Source: GYS-P2D sp964414425 (GTDB lineage: Bacteria > Bacteroidota > Bacteroidia > Chitinophagales > Saprospiraceae). From it: 28,908 nucleotides of DNA. The notes below the pieces were generated by a model. It had not been told where the DNA came from. It did no database searches and saw nothing but the letters and a program-made list of their open reading frames with translations. Below, piece by piece: positions 17,935-26,461 of the stretch. Made by a program: the position numbers and the translations under genes. The stretch covers positions 1 through 28,908 of the forward strand of contig CAYPWL010000038.1 of NCBI GenBank assembly GCA_964414425.1, given 5' to 3'. How positions within the stretch are numbered: position 1 is the first letter of the stretch; each line of letters begins with the position of its first letter.

Positions 17935-18942
17935 CTATTGAAAGATGTTTACCTCTCTTTCTAAATTGATACCATAGCGGTCAAATACCTTAGCTTGTAT
18001 AGTAGCCGAAAAATCAAGGATATCTTGACCTCGTTGAGCCCCATGATTGACAATCACCAAAGCCTGAGCGACATGTGTCCCGACATCCCCTACTCGATAC
18101 CCTTTTAACCCAGATCTGTCAATGAGCCAACCCGCAGGTATTTTTACAAGGGCTTCATCTGTGAGCGGATAATGTGGCATATCTGGATGACGCTGCGCTA
18201 AGGAATTGTATAAATCTTGGGTGATTATGGGGTTTTTAAAAAAGCTTCCCACATTGGGTAACACTGCTGGATCAGGCAGCTTTGATTGTCGGATCTTTAT
18301 GACCGCAGCACTCACATCGGCTATGGTTACATCTTGAACACCTGCTTGTTCTAATTCATCTCGTATGCTCCCATACGACAGCATAAATTTGTGATGTCCT
18401 TGTTTGCTGAGTCGCAAGACTAAGTCCGTGATAATTACTTGGTCCTTAAGTTCTCTTTTGAATATACTATCGCGATAACCCAGCTGACACTCCTCAGCAC
18501 TGAGGACATGTTTCTTTTGGGTTTGTTTATCTACAGTATGCACTTCCACTAATACATCTGACAACTCTACCCCGTAAGCCCCGATATTTTGCATAGGAGC
18601 AGCTCCGCATTTACCTGGTATAAGACTGAGGTTTTCTATCCCACCGTATCCTTGGGAGATAGACCACATCACGAGTTGATGCCAGTTCTCGCCTGCAGCC
18701 ACCTTGAGCATAACAGATGAATCATCATTACCAACAATTGCGATACCCTTAGTGTCTATTATGATTACTGGTCGATCTAAATCCTGCGTGATTAAGATAT
18801 TGCTACCACCTCCGATTACCCAACTATTAGGATCTGCTGACAAGGCAGAGATTAGAGTGGATTGATCTGTAGCTACGTACAACTGAGGGCAGCTGTGCGC
18901 GAGCTGCATCGTGTTATACTCTTTCAGATTTTGTTGATTCAC
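17935..18942 (-). CDS. murB: UDP-N-acetylenolpyruvoylglucosamine reductase (MurB)
   Basis: Reduces UDP-GlcNAc-enolpyruvate to UDP-MurNAc with NADPH and FAD, the second committed step of peptidoglycan synthesis, in the cytoplasm. The 335-residue protein is of the long, type I class. The FAD site has GGGSN (44-48) and QNIGAYGVE (118-126); the catalytic Ser is in NVGSFFKNP (S233), Tyr/Arg in LGYRDSIFK (Y156, R157), and the final Glu in EREVNIF (E330). The segment before the QNIGAYG motif reads LIPGKCGAAP where most members have PGTVGAAP. The start is GTG at 18942: it retains the NLKEYNTM stretch that aligns with the family N-terminus, which the first ATG would cut off. It is last in a four-gene operon, 6 bases after the barrel protein. 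Confidence 0.95.
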   Translation of the reverse strand: MNQQNLKEYNTMQLAHSCPQLYVATDQSTLISALSADPNSWVIGGGSNILITQDLDRPVIIIDTKGIAIVGNDDSSVMLKVAAGENWHQLVMWSISQGYGGIENLSLIPGKCGAAPMQNIGAYGVELSDVLVEVHTVDKQTQKKHVLSAEECQLGYRDSIFKRELKDQVIITDLVLRLSKQGHHKFMLSYGSIRDELEQAGVQDVTIADVSAAVIKIRQSKLPDPAVLPNVGSFFKNPIITQDLYNSLAQRHPDMPHYPLTDEALVKIPAGWLIDRSGLKGYRVGDVGTHVAQALVIVNHGAQRGQDILDFSATIQAKVFDRYGINLEREVNIFQ

Positions 18943-18948
18943 GAGAGA

Positions 18949-19560
18949 CTAAAATTCTGAGTTTGCTCGCTCTTTGAGTCGCGGGATATTGAAGTCATAA
19001 CCTATACCTACACTGATCGTATTGGCGTCAGTATCAGGATCAAAACCATATCTCACTAAGCCATGTATCGTAAATCCACTTGCTCCAAATCCAAAATCTG
19101 CCTCTATGATGTAGGTTCTAAAATAGTTACGCTCTACACCTAAATCCTCAAATTCATTAGTGACTCCAAACAACTCGGTACGGCTATATTGTATGCCTCC
19201 TCCGAGTGCAAAACCGAACTTGTTATCTACGAAACTACTGAGACCACCAAACTGAAATTTAACCATCAGAGGAAATGAAACCGCACCAATCCCTTTAAAA
19301 ACTCCAGTGCTCAATGCAAAAGGAGAAATGACCGCAGCAGCCTCTGGCGAAATTGCAAAGTTCTTACCGCCAAACCAAAGCTTTGGACCAAGGCCAAAAT
19401 TGGCCAAGGCACTGCCAGCTGATCTAGAAGCAATACCATCAGAAGGGTTTGCATATCGTGTATAGAGTTCAGTCTTCATGGTTAATCCATAGGCAACTTG
19501 GGCCGATATATCATATATCCCAAGAAAGATAAGAACAGTTATCCATATCAGTTTTTTCAT
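18949..19560 (-). CDS. Small outer-membrane beta-barrel protein, unknown function
   Basis: A 203-residue protein with a signal peptide (about 1-20, ending DISAQ) and a mature part of short alternating strands rich in Gly, Phe and Tyr, as in eight-stranded outer-membrane barrels of the PorT or OmpW/OprF N-terminal type. I do not recognise a specific family. It lies between an MsbA-like exporter gene (8-base gap) and murB (6-base gap), so it is translated from the same message as envelope-building enzymes. The terminal residue is Phe, which suits outer-membrane insertion by BAM. Confidence 0.75.
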   Translation of the reverse strand: MKKLIWITVLIFLGIYDISAQVAYGLTMKTELYTRYANPSDGIASRSAGSALANFGLGPKLWFGGKNFAISPEAAAVISPFALSTGVFKGIGAVSFPLMVKFQFGGLSSFVDNKFGFALGGGIQYSRTELFGVTNEFEDLGVERNYFRTYIIEADFGFGASGFTIHGLVRYGFDPDTDANTISVGIGYDFNIPRLKERANSEF

Positions 19561-19568
19561 ATTGTTAC

Positions 19569-21365
19569 TTATGACGCTTTAAGATTGAACTGCAGATTTG
19601 CGAGATTCTTGTAAATCCCTTGATCTTTTTGAATCAGTTCATCATGTGATCCAGACTCAGCAACTTGACCATCCTCAAGGACATAGATCTTGTCGACATC
19701 TCGGATCGTAGCTAATCTATGGGCTACGATGATCGCAGTTCGATCTTGCATCAAGTTATTGATAGCATCCTGTACCACCTTCTCCGATCCTGCATCGAGT
19801 GAAGATGTCGCCTCATCAAGTAATAATATTTTCGGGTCTTTTAGGATTGTTCGAGCGATCGCCACCCGTTGCTTCTGTCCTCCAGATAGCTTCACCCCAC
19901 GCTCACCTACGACTGTATCTAAGCCCTCTTGAAATGTGCTGATAAACTCCCAACAGTTGGCCTTCTTCGCCGCTTCAATTATCTCATCTTCTGAGGCCTC
20001 AGAGTTACCATAGAGTAGATTTTCTCTTATGCTCCCCCCAAACAATATGATCTCTTGTGGAACCAATCCAATGGCGGTCCTAAAAGTCGTCAAATCGAAA
20101 TCTCTGATATCTGTACCATCAACAGAGATACTGCCCTCTTGGACATCATAAAAACGCATCAACAATTTGATCAGCGTGGACTTACCTCCTCCACTCTGCC
20201 CGACAATCGCCACTTTCTGACCTTTCTCGATTTTAATATTGATGCCGTCTAAGATCACACTATCAGGTCTCGATGGATAAGTAAATTTTACTCGATCAAA
20301 AATGACATCACCGTGGATTTCTTTTTTAGTCTTAGTATCGGACTGGTCATTGATAGCGACTTCAACAGGTCGATATAAGATCTCCTTAACTCGCTCTGTA
20401 GCACCGAGTGCGCCGGCTATTGTCGTATACAGACTCCCTAATCCTGCAATCGCTCCTCCTATCATAACGGTATAGATCACAAATGACAAGAGACTACCAG
20501 CCTCCATAGAACCGCTCTGCACCATATATGCCCCTCGCCAAAGGATAAATAGTATGCTACCAAAAAGTAGAAAGATGATAAAAGCAAAGAACAGCCCTCT
20601 AACCTTAGCATAACTCAATGAGATCCCAACCATCTTCTCTACACTCTCGCTAAAGCGCTTTGACTCAAAAACCTCATTAGCGAATGCTTTGACGATCTGA
20701 AAATTTTGTAAGGTCTCCTCAACTATTACATTTGTCTTCGCTAATTGGTCTTGACGTTTCTTAGACAGTTTTCTGATGTAGCGACCGAATACCATTGCTA
20801 ACACTACGACTACAGGTATCACTAACATCATCACCAGAAACAGTCTGGGCATGAGATAAGCAAGTACAGCTATCCCAAAAATTAATATCATGATCTGTCT
20901 GACAAACTCAGCCAGTGTCACCGAAAACACAGATTGTAACTGCTCCACATCTGCTGTTATCCTACTGGTTAACTCCCCTACCCTGTATTGTTCAAAATAA
21001 TCCATAGGTTGGCCGATTAACTTATTGTATAAGTCACGCCTTACATCTGCCATAGCTCTCTCACTGACATTGGCAAACAAGATGGTCTGCACAAAAGATA
21101 ACAGTGCTCGCAAGGCCAACGCAATAAACATGATCATACCCCACTGATTTAGGGTTAAATCGAATCGTGCCTTCTCACCAGTTGCTCGATTAACCATCTC
21201 GCCAGGTATGCCCATAATCACCATCATCAACAAACTCCCGATGACGAGCAAAGTCAATGCTCCGATGAAGTAACCCTTATACCTGGTTATGTATTTAAAA
21301 ATGCTCAAGGCATTTCTCAATCCTTCTTTAGTGATTTTCTTTTTTGCTTTTTCTGACGCAGACAT
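19569..21365 (-). CDS. MsbA-like ABC exporter (fused permease and ATPase)
   Basis: A 598-residue half-transporter with six membrane helices (about residues 30-320) and a C-terminal ATPase domain. Visible motifs are Walker A GQSGGGKST (389-397), a Q-loop in GLVPQE, the ABC signature LSGGQ (493-497), Walker B ILLLDE (513-518), and the switch His in VAHRLATI (H549). It should act as a homodimer. MsbA flips lipid A across the inner membrane, and lipid or drug export are both possible here. The first residues are Lys-rich and cytoplasmic. It lies 7 bases after the HAD gene and 8 before the barrel gene. Confidence 0.92.
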   Translation of the reverse strand: MSASEKAKKKITKEGLRNALSIFKYITRYKGYFIGALTLLVIGSLLMMVIMGIPGEMVNRATGEKARFDLTLNQWGMIMFIALALRALLSFVQTILFANVSERAMADVRRDLYNKLIGQPMDYFEQYRVGELTSRITADVEQLQSVFSVTLAEFVRQIMILIFGIAVLAYLMPRLFLVMMLVIPVVVVLAMVFGRYIRKLSKKRQDQLAKTNVIVEETLQNFQIVKAFANEVFESKRFSESVEKMVGISLSYAKVRGLFFAFIIFLLFGSILFILWRGAYMVQSGSMEAGSLLSFVIYTVMIGGAIAGLGSLYTTIAGALGATERVKEILYRPVEVAINDQSDTKTKKEIHGDVIFDRVKFTYPSRPDSVILDGINIKIEKGQKVAIVGQSGGGKSTLIKLLMRFYDVQEGSISVDGTDIRDFDLTTFRTAIGLVPQEIILFGGSIRENLLYGNSEASEDEIIEAAKKANCWEFISTFQEGLDTVVGERGVKLSGGQKQRVAIARTILKDPKILLLDEATSSLDAGSEKVVQDAINNLMQDRTAIIVAHRLATIRDVDKIYVLEDGQVAESGSHDELIQKDQGIYKNLANLQFNLKAS

Positions 21366-21372
21366 CCTTATT

Positions 21373-22014
21373 TCAACTTGTGAGCAAATATTGCTTAATA
21401 TCCTCCATACTTGTAAAGTTTATTGCCCCTGATTCCAGGAGAACTTTTTCATTGTTAGGATTGAAGGCTATTGTGTCAACCTTAGCATTCAGTCCTGCTA
21501 ACACACCCGAGATGGTATCTTCAATCAGTACGGCCTTATCTTCTGAGGTCTTCATCTTGGTAAGAGCATAATTAATGAGAGCGGGATCAGGTTTCCACTT
21601 TTGGACATCATAGGCACTAAATATGTGATTGGGTTGGAACAGTTTATCAATCCCAGTAGCACTTAGCGACAAGTTCATTTTCCTATGTGGTCCATTAGAT
21701 GCTATGCATTTCGCAACAGGAATCGAATGAATCAAATCTACAACACCTGGTATAGCTTGTAGTTCCTTTTGAAATAGAGAAACACATCTCTGACGATATT
21801 CCTCTTCAAATGCTGTGGTATCAAAAGGTCCAATATGACTTTTTATCAGATCCGTGATCGCCTTCATACTCTTACCAGCGAAGTTTTCTAAGAGCTTCTC
21901 GTAATCCTCCTGTACTCCTATGTCGAGCATCATCTTAGCAAGGAGTTGCATAGTTAGCGGTTCGCTATCTACCAGAGTTCCATCACAATCAAATATGACT
22001 AAATCGTAATTCAT
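21373..22014 (-). CDS. HAD-superfamily phosphatase / beta-phosphoglucomutase-like hydrolase
   Basis: A 213-residue haloacid-dehalogenase-fold enzyme of the beta-phosphoglucomutase-like subgroup. The nucleophile motif DCDGT has D9 and D11; the cap domain follows (about 16-85). Motif II is CIASNG (Ser/Asn), motif III includes KPDPALI with its Lys, and motif IV is the acidic IEDTISG. The likely substrate is a small sugar phosphate, but that cannot be read from the sequence. I chose the ATG at 22014 over the TTG two codons upstream because it places the first strand directly at the start. It is the first gene of the operon with the ABC exporter, barrel protein and murB. Confidence 0.9.
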   Translation of the reverse strand: MNYDLVIFDCDGTLVDSEPLTMQLLAKMMLDIGVQEDYEKLLENFAGKSMKAITDLIKSHIGPFDTTAFEEEYRQRCVSLFQKELQAIPGVVDLIHSIPVAKCIASNGPHRKMNLSLSATGIDKLFQPNHIFSAYDVQKWKPDPALINYALTKMKTSEDKAVLIEDTISGVLAGLNAKVDTIAFNPNNEKVLLESGAINFTSMEDIKQYLLTS

Positions 22015-22054
22015 AAGCAATCTATGACATAAAGGTAGACCTATAGTTTGAGAG

Positions 22055-22072
22055 CTCCTTGTACAAAAGGAG
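22055..22072. repeat. Inverted repeat (6-bp stem)
   Basis: CTCCTT, a six-base spacer (GTACAA), then AAGGAG. The centre contains the palindrome TTGTACAA. It lies in the leader region of the HAD operon, 41 bases before the ATG, and could form an RNA hairpin or a protein-binding site. Confidence 0.4.
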
Positions 22073-22075
22073 GAT

Positions 22076-22108
22076 TCTCAATCTTACCCTATCTAAGATT
22101 GCCTGAGA
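22076..22108. repeat. Inverted repeat (8-bp perfect core plus outer 5-bp arm)
   Basis: CAATCTTA (22079-22086), a seven-base loop, then TAAGATTG (22094-22101) form a perfect 8-bp stem. An alternative outer arm, TCTCA with TGAGA, allows a longer bulged stem over 22076-22108. No T-run follows on either strand, so a terminator is unlikely. An untranslated leader structure or operator fits better. Confidence 0.45.
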
Positions 22109-22195
22109 CCATCATGGTAAAATATGATTTTAGACTACCGGTGTTTGGCGCTACATTGTATTAAGGTGTCAATTATTTATGAGGGTTGCACTACC

Positions 22196-22215
22196 GATCC
22201 CCAAAATAGGGGATC
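22196..22215. repeat. Inverted repeat GATCCCC-6-GGGGATC
   Basis: A perfect 7-bp GC-rich stem with loop AAAATA, followed by AT-rich sequence without a T-run. It lies about 150 bases upstream of the receptor ATG and about 180 upstream of the HAD ATG. It could be an operator; the role is unknown. Confidence 0.45.
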
Positions 22216-22362
22216 ATATATTATGACAATCTAATTGTAACTCATATTTTACCCCCTTAATATAACTAACAACGATCTTACTATTGTCTAACTAAAGTGT
22301 AAATGAATTTTCCGACAAGTGTCAGATCAAATCCTATTTTTCTTAAAAAAAGATTATTCTGT

Positions 22363-25300
22363 ATGAAAAGAACTAACTTTCTGAAGAAACTATCTGGTTT
22401 CTTATGTCTCATGTTTTTTACCGCTCAATTGGCCTTTTCACAAGGCACAGTAAGTGGTACAATAACGGACGACACGGGCGAGCCTTTAATCGGGGCCAAT
22501 GTCTTAATACAAAATACCACAGATGGAAACATTACAGATTTTGATGGTAACTATAATGTTACTACTACTGCAAGTTTTCCACTAACCATGGTTGTAAGTT
22601 TCACAGGGTACACTACCCAAGAAATAACAGTTAATGCGCCGACGAATGGTTTAGATGTAGTCATGTCCCAAGGTATATTATTGGGAGAGGACATCATCAT
22701 CTCAGCATCTCGACGCCGAGAGAAAGTACAAGATGCACCAGCATCTGTATCAGTCTTGACGGCAAGAAAGCTTGAAGCTACTCCTAATGATAATGCCGCC
22801 AGAGCCATTATCAATGAGCCAGGTGTATTTGTACAACAACAAGGTGCAGGTCGTGTAAACATTCAATTGAGAGGTGACGGTGGGCTCTTTGGTTCTGCTT
22901 CATTCCCAATTTTGGATAACAGATCACTATCTGGACCTGGATTAGGTACGTTTGACAACTTGAACTCTCCATTAAATAATATTGATATTGAGAGAATTGA
23001 AGTGGTACGTGGTCCTGCATCGGCACTATATGGTCCTGGTGTGACATCAGGGGTAGTGCACTTCATCAGTAAGAAGCCAATTGATCATCCTGGTACGACG
23101 ATTGAGTTAATCGGTGGTGAATTGAGCACGTTTGGTGCATCACTGAGACATGCAACCAAAGTATCTGATAAGTTCGGATTCAAAGTCAATGCAGTTGTTA
23201 AGAGAGGTAATGAGTTCGTTTATGATCCTAATCAAGAAGGTGAAGACGGTGTTATCGATGCAGCTCAAATTGCACTAACTCAAAGTCAAGTAAGACGGCC
23301 GACTATCGCTAATGGAATAGTTGACGTAACCTCACCAGGAACTATATTACTAGATGCAAGCGACCTCGATTCAGATGGTGATGGAAATCCGATCCAAGAT
23401 GATTGGAGACAGTTCGTATTGACAGGAACGTTAGAATTTAGACCACAAGACGATCTATCAGTTATACTTTCTGGTGGTACGAATAGCGCTTCTGCCGTAT
23501 TTTATAATTCACAAGGTGTAGGATTATCTCAAGCAACAGAAGGATGGGCACAAGCACAGGTACAAAAAGGTGGATTCTTCGCCCAGACATTCTGGTTGAC
23601 TAATAATGGTGGCACCGATGAGAATCCAACATTCTTATATAACACGGGTAATTCAACTGGAATCGCAAGAACTCAGTTCGAAGCTCAAGTACAGCAAAAC
23701 TTTGATACACCGAGTTTCCTAAATGCCAATTGGACTGCGGGTATTGACTACAGACTTTCCGTAGCTGACACTAACAACGAGGTATATGGAAGACAAGAAG
23801 ATGATGATGACTTCGGGATCATAGGTGGATATGTACAGACTAAGCTTGCCTTAGCTGATAAGCTCGACTTAGTAGTTGCCGGTAGAGTTGATAGATTTAA
23901 CTTCTTAGATGAGACAGCATTCTCTCCGAGAGCGGTATTTGTTTATAAGCCAAGTCCTAAGCATACATTCCGTGCTGGATTTAACCGTGCTGTAGGAGCT
24001 CCGTCTCAGTTAGAGGTTAATATTGATTTCCCTGTTACAACATTCAACGTACCTGGTGTAGGCGCCGTAGGATCTGCATGGTTGTTAGGTAATAGTGGAC
24101 AACAGACTTTTGGTGACAACCCAGAGATCGTATGGAATACCGTCCTTCAAGGATTAGGTGTTCCTAACCTTCCAGTTGGCACTCCTGGTTTGCCAAATGC
24201 TATACCTTACGGCTTAGCTACTCAAGGATTGTTACCAGACTTGCTACCAGCATTAGTTGCGGGCTTAACAGCCCAGGGCGTGCCTGCTGACTTAGCAGCT
24301 ACAACAGCTAATAATTTGGCAGGATTCTTAGGCAATCCTGCAAACTTCCCAGGAGGATTCACGGGTGAATTTGAAGGATTCAATCTATTTAATGGAGAAC
24401 CTCTTGGATTAATCGATGCTCCTGCCGCAGCTCTTAGAACCGAGGATACATGGGAGATTGGATATAAAGGATTGATTGGAGATAAATTAGGGGTATCGTT
24501 AGATCTATATAACAGATCGATTGATGGTGCTACTTTATTCACAGGTATTAGTCCAACATACAGATTGAACAATCTTAATATCGCTGGCGACCTTGTTGCC
24601 AATATAGACGGTGCAGGGATACAAGGATTTTTGGCTAATGAATTAGCTGCTCTTGGTCCTGATGCGGCAGCAGCTCTTGCTGCTGGCCTTACTCCGGTTA
24701 TCCTTGGAGGTTACCAAGCTGCTGCAGCTGGGGCTGAGGCGGCATTACTTCCAGCACTTCAAGGCTTTGGAGATGCAGGCGTATTAGCTTGGACTCCGAC
24801 ACAAGAGTTACCACAAGGAATCGGTCCACTCTACGCAGCAGGATATAGAACATTTGAGGAGTTTAGTTATACTGGTTTAGACTTAGGCCTAAACTACTTC
24901 TTGACTAATGATCTATCATTCTTTGGTAACTATTCTTGGACATCTGCCAACGTATTCAATCCTCAGATCCAAGGTGTAGACGGTACAGAACAGACGACGA
25001 TCGCTCAACCGACTAACAGATTCAGACTTGGTGCTAACTTAGTACCTGAGTATGGGTGGAGAGCTAACGTGGCGTATCAGTATGATCCAAGTTACGAGGT
25101 ATTCTTAGGACAGTTCTCAGGAGATACTGATGTAAAAAGCTTAATTGATGCGGGTGTAGGTTATAAGTGGGATAATGGTTTATCATTAGCCGTTACAGCA
25201 CAGAACTTGTTTAACAATGAGTACAGAGCATTCCCTCAGTTCCCTCAGATCGGAAGAAGGGTACTCGGTACATTGACATATACATTTGGTGATGGAGGAG

Positions 25301-26298
25301 CTCCTGATGCTGATGGTGACGGTGTTCCCGATAGAAAAGATGCTTGTCCTAACATAGCTGGATTAGAGGCATTTGATGGTTGCCCAGATAGCGATGGTGA
25401 CGGTATCATCGATAGCCAAGATAACTGTCCTACTAACGCTGGCTCTGCTGCTAATGGCGGATGTCCTGATAGCGATGGTGACGGTGTACTTGACAAAGAC
25501 GACAGATGTCCTAACGATGCAGGTACACTTAACGGATGTCCTGATAGTGATGGTGACGGTGTAGCTGACAGAAATGATGATTGTCCTAATGCTGCTGGAA
25601 CACTCCGTGGATGTCCAGATAGTGATGGCGACGGTGTAGCTGACAGAAATGATGATTGTCCTAACGCTGCAGGTACCTTAAGAGGATGTCCTGATAGTGA
25701 TGGTGACGGTGTTGCTGACAAAGACGATGACTGTCCTACTGTAGCTGGTGATGCTGCTAATGGTTGTGCATCAGATAGCGATGGTGACGGTGTGAATGAT
25801 GATGTTGATGCATGTCCTAATGTAGCAGGAGACGTAAACGGTTGCCCTGATAGCGATGGCGACGGTGTAGTAGATAAGGATGACAAGTGTCCTAATATCG
25901 GCGGAATTGTAGGACCTGATGGTTGTGCAAAGAAGGTTCCTACTGCTGCGACAGAGGTATTCACAAGAGCAATTAGAGGAATCAACTTTAACTCTGGATC
26001 AGGTGTGATCACAAAAGAGTCTTATGCTATCCTTGATGAAGTGGCTGGTATCATGAATCAATACCCTAACTTGAATGTGTCTATTGAAGGACACACTGAT
26101 GCTCAAGGTAATGATGCTAAGAACTTACAGTTATCATCTAATAGAGCACAGGCTGTACAAGCTTACTTAATGCAGAAAGGCATCAGCGCTTCTCGATTGA
26201 GAGCTGTAGGCTACGGAGAAACTGCTCCAGTAGCTGATAATGCAACTGCCGCAGGTAGAGCACAGAATAGAAGAGTTGAGTTGAAGGGAAGCTACTAA
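22363..26298 (+). CDS. TonB-dependent receptor fused to TSP3 calcium-binding repeats and an OmpA domain
   Basis: 1311 residues from the ATG at 22363, which starts a clean signal peptide (MKRTNFLKKL to AFSQ). A further upstream in-frame ATG at 22303 would put 20 extra residues before it. Domains in order: carboxypeptidase-regulatory-like domain (about 27-102), plug (about 105-235, with VQDAPASVSVL and IERIEVVRGPASALYG), TonB-dependent beta-barrel (about 240-975), eight thrombospondin type 3 repeats (982-1189), and an OmpA-like domain (about 1197-1311) with GHTD (D1246) and R1261. Two Ala/Leu-rich, helix-like inserts interrupt the barrel (DNA 24142-24390 and 24601-24798). It takes up an unknown ligand across the outer membrane using TonB energy, and its tail should reach peptidoglycan. 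A strong terminator follows 39 bases after the stop. Confidence 0.93.
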   Translation: MKRTNFLKKLSGFLCLMFFTAQLAFSQGTVSGTITDDTGEPLIGANVLIQNTTDGNITDFDGNYNVTTTASFPLTMVVSFTGYTTQEITVNAPTNGLDVVMSQGILLGEDIIISASRRREKVQDAPASVSVLTARKLEATPNDNAARAIINEPGVFVQQQGAGRVNIQLRGDGGLFGSASFPILDNRSLSGPGLGTFDNLNSPLNNIDIERIEVVRGPASALYGPGVTSGVVHFISKKPIDHPGTTIELIGGELSTFGASLRHATKVSDKFGFKVNAVVKRGNEFVYDPNQEGEDGVIDAAQIALTQSQVRRPTIANGIVDVTSPGTILLDASDLDSDGDGNPIQDDWRQFVLTGTLEFRPQDDLSVILSGGTNSASAVFYNSQGVGLSQATEGWAQAQVQKGGFFAQTFWLTNNGGTDENPTFLYNTGNSTGIARTQFEAQVQQNFDTPSFLNANWTAGIDYRLSVADTNNEVYGRQEDDDDFGIIGGYVQTKLALADKLDLVVAGRVDRFNFLDETAFSPRAVFVYKPSPKHTFRAGFNRAVGAPSQLEVNIDFPVTTFNVPGVGAVGSAWLLGNSGQQTFGDNPEIVWNTVLQGLGVPNLPVGTPGLPNAIPYGLATQGLLPDLLPALVAGLTAQGVPADLAATTANNLAGFLGNPANFPGGFTGEFEGFNLFNGEPLGLIDAPAAALRTEDTWEIGYKGLIGDKLGVSLDLYNRSIDGATLFTGISPTYRLNNLNIAGDLVANIDGAGIQGFLANELAALGPDAAAALAAGLTPVILGGYQAAAAGAEAALLPALQGFGDAGVLAWTPTQELPQGIGPLYAAGYRTFEEFSYTGLDLGLNYFLTNDLSFFGNYSWTSANVFNPQIQGVDGTEQTTIAQPTNRFRLGANLVPEYGWRANVAYQYDPSYEVFLGQFSGDTDVKSLIDAGVGYKWDNGLSLAVTAQNLFNNEYRAFPQFPQIGRRVLGTLTYTFGDGGAPDADGDGVPDRKDACPNIAGLEAFDGCPDSDGDGIIDSQDNCPTNAGSAANGGCPDSDGDGVLDKDDRCPNDAGTLNGCPDSDGDGVADRNDDCPNAAGTLRGCPDSDGDGVADRNDDCPNAAGTLRGCPDSDGDGVADKDDDCPTVAGDAANGCASDSDGDGVNDDVDACPNVAGDVNGCPDSDGDGVVDKDDKCPNIGGIVGPDGCAKKVPTAATEVFTRAIRGINFNSGSGVITKESYAILDEVAGIMNQYPNLNVSIEGHTDAQGNDAKNLQLSSNRAQAVQAYLMQKGISASRLRAVGYGETAPVADNATAAGRAQNRRVELKGSY
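25306..25929 (+). repeat. Eight tandem thrombospondin type 3 repeat units inside the receptor gene
   Basis: Eight copies of a DxDGDGxxDxxDxCPx unit, each followed by a 7-15-residue linker usually ending in GCP. The Asp-rich loops bind calcium and the paired Cys can stiffen the rod. Units 4 and 5 are identical in the 16-residue core and nearly so in DNA over 75 bases, a sign of recent tandem duplication. Such rods often join a barrel or adhesin to an OmpA domain. Confidence 0.93.
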
Positions 26299-26336
26299 GA
26301 GTAATTAGTAGTCAATCAAACAGCTAAACAAAACGA

Positions 26337-26368
26337 AAAGGCCTCTCGAAGTAATTCGAGGGGCCTTT
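26337..26368. terminator. Strong stem-loop terminator, probably bidirectional
   Basis: A 14-bp stem (26337-26350 with 26355-26368, one T-G wobble) closed by GTAA, a GNRA-type tetraloop. TTTCTT follows on the plus strand and CTTTTCGTTTTG on the minus strand. It lies between the receptor (+) and the convergent histidine phosphatase gene (-), so it can end both transcripts. Confidence 0.88.
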
Positions 26369-26461
26369 CTTATTACGTTTAATTCGAGATTCTAATCAGG
26401 AGCGATATGGCTTTACCCCATTTAGCTGAGATTGCAATAACTTTAGTTTAGCAGTAATAGA

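Larger units (their letters stand above)
22015..22362. other. Divergent intergenic region with three hairpins
   Basis: 348 bases between the HAD gene (minus) and the TonB-dependent receptor (plus). No open frame with domain character is present. Three inverted repeats are listed separately. I found no exact TAnnTTTG on either strand, so the promoters for both directions are unassigned. An AT-rich stretch (about 22216-22300) is the likely receptor promoter area. Confidence 0.5.

Noticed and set aside
25306..25929. Regular repeats that could suggest a CRISPR-like array
   Set aside because: The repeats are in frame, encode calcium-binding TSP3 units, and have no conserved direct repeat with unique spacers.
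25245..26012. 255-codon open frame antisense to the TSP3 and OmpA region
   Set aside because: It is the complement of a highly repetitive coding sequence; its Ser/Pro repeats simply mirror the DxDGDG codons.
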